Of a stretch of DNA of 64,000 nucleotides, positions 55,921 to 64,000 are shown piece by piece. The notes below the pieces were generated by a model, which saw only the letters and a list, made by a program, of their open reading frames with translations, did not search any database and was not told where the DNA came from. A program made the position numbers and the translations under genes. The stretch lies in contig NW_024044348.1 of the NCBI RefSeq assembly GCF_014851395.1, positions 23,127,890 to 23,191,889 of the forward strand. The letters are read 5' to 3'. The first letter of the stretch is position 1. Every line of letters begins with the position of its first letter. Source of the stretch: Micropterus salmoides. Lineage: Eukaryota; Chordata; Actinopteri; Centrarchiformes; Centrarchidae.

Positions 55921-58900
55921 CGACAAAATGTGCAACAGATCATTTTACCTTTGGCACAGAATCCCAAGACTCCCAAAAAATGCATTTCTCAATTAACAAG
56001 TATAACTGCTCTTGCATCTGTTCAAGCAGTTAAACAAATACGTTTGCCAGACTAAAATGTTAACTGACTTCACTGACAGCAAGAGCAAAAGAAAGAAGAC
56101 ATTTGCTGCCTGCTTTTTAAAGAGTGACATGGATGACAGGTATATTAGAGGAATGTGCATGGTTTGCAAATTGACAGTAGGAGCAAGCTTTGGAGTGAGA
56201 TGAAGTTTACAGCAACCTTCCATATTATTTATAAAATGATATGCTCCCAATAATAATAGGCTATTACATGTGAACATTATATTATAGCCACAGTACTACT
56301 TCTTGAGAAAATAGATTATGTATGATCATTTTATACATAAGCTATCCCAGACAAATCACTAATGTCTGTAGAAATCGGCTTCAGAACATCCTGCCTGCAA
56401 CAATTGAGCTACTGAAATGGTACACTTCTTCCTGCACTTTTTAATCTTCTTAATAGAATAAACCTCGTTTTCCTGTCCAGTGCTCCTATTATGATTTCTC
56501 ATGCTGCTACAAACAAAGAACTGCATGTCTCATCTTCTCTTCATTTCAGATCCACAAAGGGAGGTGCGGTACATTATAATAAATTCCTGGAATCATGCTC
56601 CTGCCTCCAAATACAACATGACTGCCTATCATTTATTTTGAAAAAATGTCATTATGTTTTCTTTTTTGTCATGTTGTTTCCCTTCATTCAGTAAGTGTGT
56701 TTTCTATTTTGCTGTTTTCTTACATGTTTTTTTGTATAGTAAGGCCACCATAGGTTCCCGTTTTTCAGAACAGTAACTGAAGGATCCTGTTAGTTGTTAA
56801 GTGGTAAGCTTATACCACTAATTTAAGTCTTCCAACTGGCAAAATTATTTCTAAATCCACTCCTTGCTTTTCCTCATGCATATGTCAAAGACAGGCAGAG
56901 AGGGATAGAATTTCAAAGATTACCTGTAAGTAGCTCTTCTGCTGCTCAAATAAAGTGCATATCCACTAATAACAGGCCTGTTATTAGTGGATATTGTTGT
57001 TAGGGATGTCTAAAGCTGAGCCCTATTAGCAATGTAACATGTACCTTGCTTCTCCTACCCAACACCCACACTAGTTAGCTTTCCAGAGAGCCTGTTATTT
57101 CCTTTACTAATTTAATATAGAGCTAAAGCTATAATTCTGCCATATCCTGTAGGATGACAGCTAAGGGACAACCTCTCAGGAACTCATTAGAGTAAGCTCA
57201 AGAATTATATTCTTTAGAACAGCAAACCATTAGTTACTAACAAACCCACATACTGCTTCTCATTACTTTCACATTTCAAGGTTCCAATGTCAGTGTTTCC
57301 TCATTTTAATTGAATTATTAAACATGTATTATTGTTCATGCCGAATAAGCTTCGTGACCCTGAGTCCCATCAAGCTTCTTCAGAACCTGCCAGTCAAAAA
57401 ATTGTGCCGATTTATGATCTTGAATAGATGCATTTAGGAAATAGGGTGCTTTCATCACTTGTGCAGCACCATAGAGTTCAGTGAATATATGAATACTGAT
57501 GCATTACCGTTGATCTCTTTTTGTCTTTTACTCTGAGCACTCTTTGACAAAAGATGATTTGCACTTCATTTCCACAGTCTACAAGATTTTGACTTTCAAG
57601 AGAAGCTAAAACAAACATCTGGCAAGTTTGTCTAAAGGTTCTTGACTTTTTTTGCCATGCCAGTGAGAATCACCATTACTCTTACAATGCCCCTAAACAC
57701 ATTGAAAAGAAATGCAAATCGTTTTTTGTAATCAATCATACTGTACTGATACATTGTTTTGTGCATCCCTGTGTCATTAATCACTGTCAGACCACAGCAG
57801 CCAGACATACCTGCTCAACTGGACAAACGCTGTGGCTCACAACATAGTACAATGTGTGAGTTATTAAAATATTCTATACAATATTACAACACCTGCTCCA
57901 AGTCAATTATGTCACCATAGTCCAGCGTAGCAGGAGCACATTTATCAACATCAGGCTAGTATTTCACTCCTAATGCATTTTATTTCTGTCCAAAAGAAGC
58001 ACTTTCATGAACTGGGTGTTGTGTGGCAGCAAAGTTAAAGATTATTGTATTTAATAATTCATAATCCATAGTTAACATTGTATGACTGGGAACAATGCCA
58101 CTATGAATTATTATCTAGTTGTTATAAAATCTTTCATATCACTGATGAATGTTGCTCAGTTAAACAAGCAACTGTTGTTTAGTGGCCATTTCAGAGCTCT
58201 TCAGCACTTGTGAATAAATTCTAAGAGCGTTTTCTACATGTATGACACCACAGTGATTTATAAAACTGGTTACTGTTTGAGCCATTTTGGTTTGAGACTT
58301 ACACTTACACTAGACATACTGAAAAAATCTGTAAAAAAAAACTATTTCCAAGGATCTTTTAACTGTTAAGTCTGATTAACAAAAGAACCATAATTAAATA
58401 ATTTCCTTTTCTCTGTATTGTGGCTACTATTGTAGCTGGGGAGAGTCTCATGTCTTTCAGTATTAAACAGATTTGAATTGTTTATCAGTCACATATAAGG
58501 CTAAAAATCCCTGTGCTATACTTTGATGTGCAATATATTACTACTAATAATAAAAACAATAATTTCCACTTCTCCTAAAATATTAAGGCTTCTAAATTAT
58601 TTCTACAAACTCTAAAACATTTTAACCACAACCTGCATAACTGAATTATGAATACTCAGAATATCAATAAATGCAGACACAAATAATATTTTAATAAAAT
58701 ATTAAATAAAACATTGCTGCTAATAGAAAAGGTTCATGTGCATTTAGTGTCTGAGCAGTGAAGTGCATTTACACACTGTGGTTCAACTGATTTGTGAACA
58801 GCATAAATACAGAAAGCAGATTTTTAATCAATACAAACTCCAAACTATCAGAATTCACTGTTAAAGCCGACTGACTGACAGGCGGTTCAGAGGACTGACG

Positions 58901-61900
58901 TGTCATTTCTCTAAAAGTGTGTTTCCTTGATTCCTCTCTCCTCGCATCTTTACCTTTCCATCTCTCCTCACGTCTTCAGTGGGAGGATCTGAGATGCAAG
59001 GAAATGTGGATGCAATTAAGAGATCTGGGATGTGAATCCATTACTGGTAATATGATATGACCAGCAATCATGAGCACCATGCAAACCGGATGTGATGGAA
59101 GTCACGTAACTCACGTGACGGAAGTCAGTAACATTATTTACCTTAGCCCCAAAATAACTCACCATTTAACTAATACATCACCCTACTTCCTCCTTTGCTA
59201 CCGTTGTACGGCCACTAGAGGTTGCTGACACAACAAAAGTAAAAATGGGTAGTAATAACGTGCTATAAACAATAACCTATTTGGTCGTTTTTCTGGGGAG
59301 GACATGCTGGTCATTGCCTTGTTGTCCTCACCCCACTTGTGTATATAAGTGGTTGTCTGCCACTCGTTACAGGTTCACTACATGCTACTCCGTGTTCATG
59401 TGTGTCACCATGGCACACCATAAAAATTTTAAGTCATGATTCCCAACCCTATGGGGAGACTTTTTGGGTCATTTTACTTTTTTGCAGGATGCTTTTTCTT
59501 TTGATTAAATCTTCAGGACCGCAGTTCAGAAATCAATACATGGTTCTCAAGTATGCAGACAACAATGACAATGATTAGAATTTGCTCTTGACCTGTTAAA
59601 TACACTATGTGCTGGAAGTTAGCCCATTGACAGAGGCCTCTGAACCCACGACGCCAAGTCTATCCTGCTGGGGTGGAAAAGCCCTGTCGCAGTCCCTCAC
59701 ACAGAGGATATCAGCCATGAAATTGGCTCAAGGCGAGCTGAGCGTGTAGTCTTTAAATACTGCCTCAGCGAGATAATACTAGAGTAGTGCATGGTTCTCC
59801 CATTGGCATAGAAAACCTTAGCAACCCTCATGTCTTTTCCTTTTCTTCCACTACCAGGACAACTGTGCAGGGTGGTAGTTCCTAATGTCCACAGGAGCCA
59901 TTGTGCTTCTAAGGTAATACCTTGCTTCACAGTGTTGAGAAGCATTTATTACACATTTTAGCGCAATTACTATGATCCTCTGGTCTGGCTCTGGCAGTAT
60001 TTTCTCCTGCTCAAATTGTATAGTGGCAAAAACTTGCAGCCTTCTTTCCAAAAATAAAAGTATTCACCGTTCACTGTTGCTTGGAATTTATTGCAAAATA
60101 AAAAAAATATGAAAAATAAGAAGCAGCTGTGTCAGTGTCCTTAAACTTTAACTGTAGCCTCACAGATTCCATTCATCCACTCATGCTGAAGCAAAGGAGG
60201 TAAATTAATATATGAAATTAGAATATATATAATATATGCATAAAGGTCAGTTTTCAGAAAGGTTCCCAGAAGTAGGGTAGGTTGTGTTTTTAGCAGGAGG
60301 ATGTGATTTGGAGTCACCTGCTCCAAGTCGACTTATGAGTAACTGATCTTGTTGAGATGTAAATGGTGAAAAGTAAATTCTCAGTGACTGACTGAGTCAG
60401 TTTGCACAATCTCTGACAGTGTTTTCCCATATACTGAATTTACGTAGGTGGCCAACCCAACAATATTTTAGGTTTTACTTTGATGTCATTTTTTTAAAAG
60501 TCTGCATGAAATTAAGTTCAAATATCTTCCCAAATGGTACAATAATATAGGACAAATTACTGTGATTGCTTGTGAATGTGATGCTGTTTGGCAGTCACCC
60601 TTCAGGTGGCAGATTGCAGAACATACACCACCAAAAATATCTCTACCTTAGAGGAAACACTCATGCATGTGTGGTGTTGTCTCTGGCACAGGTGCTCTCT
60701 GGAAAAAATGGCAGCGTGGCTAGAGAATATATTCCTGTCTGTCTGCATGTAAAGCAGTGTTTGTGTATGTATTTCCATATGTGTGAATCATGTCTGTGCT
60801 GCACCTGAGCCTTTTATTGATATTGTGGCATGATTACATGCCTGCTCATGCACTAATGAGCAGTCAAGTGCCAACCTGGTCATTCACTGTAAGTGATTCT
60901 GAACATCTGTGCGTGTCAATTTTTGCACGTGTGTCTGTGTTTGGGTGACCAGTACTAACACCAACGCAAAGCACTCAGTCTGCAGCGTCAATTATTGCAG
61001 TGGATCACGGACGGCTGATTACTGCTGTCAGGCAAATATGCTCATCACAACCGCATTTTGCATGAGCCCCTGCAATCTTTACCTGACTATTTGGCACTGT
61101 GTGACCATTGGATCATTTATTGGTTTCTAATAACTTCAGTGGTTTAAGTTAAAGCATCTGTCTTTATGTTTGTAATAATCTAATCATCTAATCTAAAAAG
61201 TTCATAATATTTGGATTTAGTTGACACTGCATCAAAGGTGTTGAACCCAGTCAATTTTTTGGGAGCAAGTCCGTGGTGGTACGAATTGAATTACATCATT
61301 TTGTTTTGTCCATCCATTTTATACACCAGAGAGACAGAATGTTAGAAACACCTTTACGTCATAAAGACCTGACAACTAGAACATGTTGTTAGCTAACAAT
61401 AAGGTATTTTAACCTTGTTGACATCTATAATTAAACATTAAAACACTGAACGAACATAAACTGACCGATATTGGTAATAATAATTATTTATTGGTGGTAA
61501 TAAAGTACCATTTCTCACTGTCCACCATTAAAACCAGACTCGCATTAGTGAAAGATGCTTGCTTCAGCTGATCTATCAGTGGAAAGAAGTACTGACTGTA
61601 CCAGTAAGCTACTAACAGAGGGAATAATATGCTAGAATACTATGCTAAAAAGTATCAAGGAGTACACGCTGCCACCATATCACAGCTACAAGTGTTAAAA
61701 GCATAAATGTCTCTCTGTGGAGATGCCTCTCTGTGGGGTGAAGGGTGTCACAGTTTTGTGTTTCATTACATTTTGGCTCGCTTGTTATGATTTAGTTGCA
61801 GCATCTCGGTCAAAGGAGAAATAAAGTGGTCATCAAAAGAAATGCTTGTTCCTTTCCACTACACTAGTATATTTCAATCTTCCTCTGGTTTTTATATTCA

Positions 61901-64000
61901 TCCCAGGCAGGGAGGCAGGCAGGATGGCTACACCCACAAACAATTATCATTGCATACATTCACATAATGACTTGTATAAATGTACGTCACGTGATTTCTC
62001 ACTTCTTGATGTGTGTAATGTGTTTTGCCTTTATTCATTTATTCAGCTGTAGAAAAAACAAGTGACAGAAATTAACAATTTGAATAGAATATAGAATCTG
62101 AGAGGCTGGATTTAAGGATTTCAGAGGATTTATTTCTGCAATTCCTGAAACAAATGTCCCTGTTCAAATTTATTGATACACGGACAACTGCCCAAACATT
62201 TTATGCCAGATAGAAAGGAAAATACTTAAGACAGATAAAAACAGCCACTTTGTATAGAATTTGCTAAAATTTCTCCTTTGGTGCCGCCAGAGTTTTTTCT
62301 CCTGACCCAAAAGCAGACTGTACCACTTTTTACAGGATTGTCTAATTTTTTTACACACAAAAACAAATGGATTGTTTATGTCAACAAAATAATTTGACAG
62401 ATGCTTTAACATTTAAACATTCTACACAAAGTGGCTTTATACAGGAAACTAGAAGAACCAATAAAAATGATACAAACCATCGCAACCTCATTTAAATCAA
62501 CACTGGCACAATAAGCAACAACAACTACTGGTGTACAGTATGTCCTTTTTGCATAGGACGTGGATAGATTACCATCAATGGTCGAGTCGAGTAGTCATTA
62601 TAATGTATGTAATACACAGTTTTAAACATTTTTCTTTCCTCTCAAACACCTGATCCGTCCATCAATAATTTTATGGATCAGTGGTTCTGAGTGTGACAAT
62701 GAGGGACACTGGGAGATAAGACACCATAGACAGAGACAGAAAAAGAGTGGACCATAAAAGAAATTAGTGCCTTAGGCAGCAAGAGTTTTTTCATGCTTCT
62801 GTCTTCTTAGAGAGTCATTAGCATCACAACTCTAAGATGATCATTGGAATTACTGAACACTTTCCCCCTCTGGAAAAACAATGCTGGGGAGTCTTTATGA
62901 ATTACAATAAACTGCTCCATTTTTCTATTTCCATTATAAATGCATTTTAGTTTAGTGCATGGGTGAGATGATAAGAGATGATGAGTATGTACCTGGCAGA
63001 AAATAACTGAGGTAAAGAGTAGTTTAGTTAACATGGACCTGCAGAGACTGATCCAGCTTTAAGCCAGTAGGTAAAATCAATTGGAAACGAGGAAAGGAAG
63101 GCGGTGCATATGGATCATAAGTACTGAGTAACTTTTCAGTAATACAGTCACTTAAGTGCACATTAAAGATGCTCTTGCTGAGAGTTTTGAAGATGACAGG
63201 CCTCAAATTAAATGTAACATTAACCCAAATCCAAATTAATAGCACTGCTATGAGGGATTATTACAATGTTGTATAAAATGATCCTACTGTGCATACTTAG
63301 CATATAAATTATGTTTAACAAGGCAAACAATTCCTTGAAAGAAAAACAGCAGAATGTGACATGAATTGCAGTTGTGCATGTTGAACCACAAAATTACTCT
63401 ACTGGTGACACCATCTTTTTCAGCTCACTGGAAAGACTTCAACAGTCATACTGGTCCCTAAGCAGCTGTTTTTGTGGTTTTATATAGCTAATAAGACTTT
63501 ACAAATTGGCAGACAGTAGAAAAGGAGACAGAGCATGAACATGAAAGCTAAAATGAAGGTGCAATAAGGGCACTAGAAGCTCAAAAAAAGAGCAAGAGCC
63601 CATAAAGTGTATGCATTTCAAACACAATGAACATCACATGAATAAGTAGGCTTTAAGGCTATTTTTAGAAATGTTAGAAAAGGTGTAGCCACAGCAAAAG
63701 CCCCGTCATACAAGAGTCTTAATCTGCAACCTTTGACAACTAAAAACCTCTGAATTCAATACCTGAGGGCTCTTGTGGATTTTGGGGAGGTCAGGAGTTC
63801 AGAAATGCAGCTGGCAGCATTACACAATCAATAAAAATGAATACTTCACAATGACAGTTACACCGACTGCAGCAAGCTGAGGAAGGGAAACTCCATGCTT
63901 AACTAGTATCAGCGTATCTTAAAGTGCAGATGACTACTCTCTGTGTGTCAGGACTAAATTATTCTCTATTTCACATCATAAACCCTAATCGAATGCATAA
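55921..64000. other. spondin 1 upstream intron, no gene recognised
   Basis: The stretch was scanned for the missing spondin 1 exons (GNWSEKTHP, NHWSAIIGG and LWEYGGY regions) on the minus strand, without success. Around 59590-60060 two minus-strand open frames (RRLQVFATIQFEQEKILPEPD and TTTLHSCPGSGRK) look like decayed mobile-element code of unknown family. The rest is AT-rich intron or intergenic DNA. Confidence 0.4.
56959..56994. repeat. perfect 36-bp palindrome
   Basis: ATATCCACTAATAACAGG at 56959-56976 is followed directly, with no spacer, by its exact reverse complement at 56977-56994. Confidence 0.95.

Noticed and set aside
59697..60051. Two overlapping minus-strand open frames
   Set aside because: They are probably decayed mobile-element code; no family was recognised and the frames conflict, so no gene is called.
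1..64000. CRISPR arrays, bacterial operons or prophage
   Set aside because: There are no direct-repeat and spacer arrays and no prokaryotic gene layout; splice sites and repeats are vertebrate.

Overview
The window is vertebrate nuclear DNA, almost certainly from a ray-finned fish. Exons are short, introns obey GT-AG, and the repeats are those of teleost genomes: a DIRS-type tyrosine-recombinase retrotransposon, L2/CR1-type LINEs, a Penelope-like fragment, Tc1 and hAT transposons, and a tRNA-derived SINE. One protein-coding gene is recognised with confidence: spondin 1 (F-spondin) on the minus strand. Ten coding exons between 48445 and 25433 were rebuilt from homology, splice sites and phase. 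They join into one open frame of 1602 nt (533 residues plus stop), from the end of the Spondin_N domain through all six thrombospondin type 1 repeats (TSRs) to the natural C terminus. The first exons (signal peptide, Reeler domain, most of Spondin_N) were not found and should lie beyond 64000.

Layout. 1-5320: degenerate DIRS element (minus strand) with a LINE piece lodged in it, then hAT remnants. 5586-5775: long inverted repeat. 5800-17000: gene-poor sequence with microsatellites, LINE scraps and one unexplained exon-like segment. 17390-24600: LINE relic, then an hAT element of about 4.8 kb with an 8-bp target duplication, containing an L2 LINE and a 1.2-kb TA-flanked transposon. 24700-37873: compact 3' half of spondin 1 (3' UTR, nine exons) with a Penelope fragment, a Tc1 scrap and microsatellites in introns. 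37874-48380: a 10.5-kb intron with a SINE (12-bp target duplication), a CR1-type LINE, an hAT copy and a Tc1 relic split by a probable solo LTR. 48381-48445: a small upstream exon. 48446-64000: the next intron, at least 15.5 kb, with LINE pieces, a 1.4-kb TTAA-flanked element and two notable palindromes.

Spondin 1 is a secreted extracellular-matrix and axon-guidance protein. Each TSR is on one exon with phase-1 boundaries (the first five exactly so; the last ends in the stop codon). All other coding-looking sequence is either mobile-element protein, mostly broken by frameshifts and deletions, or unidentified. I found no neighbouring gene, structural RNA gene or CRISPR array, and nothing I would call a new biological system. 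The most useful results are the spondin 1 exon model, the nested-transposon history and several strong unexplained inverted repeats.
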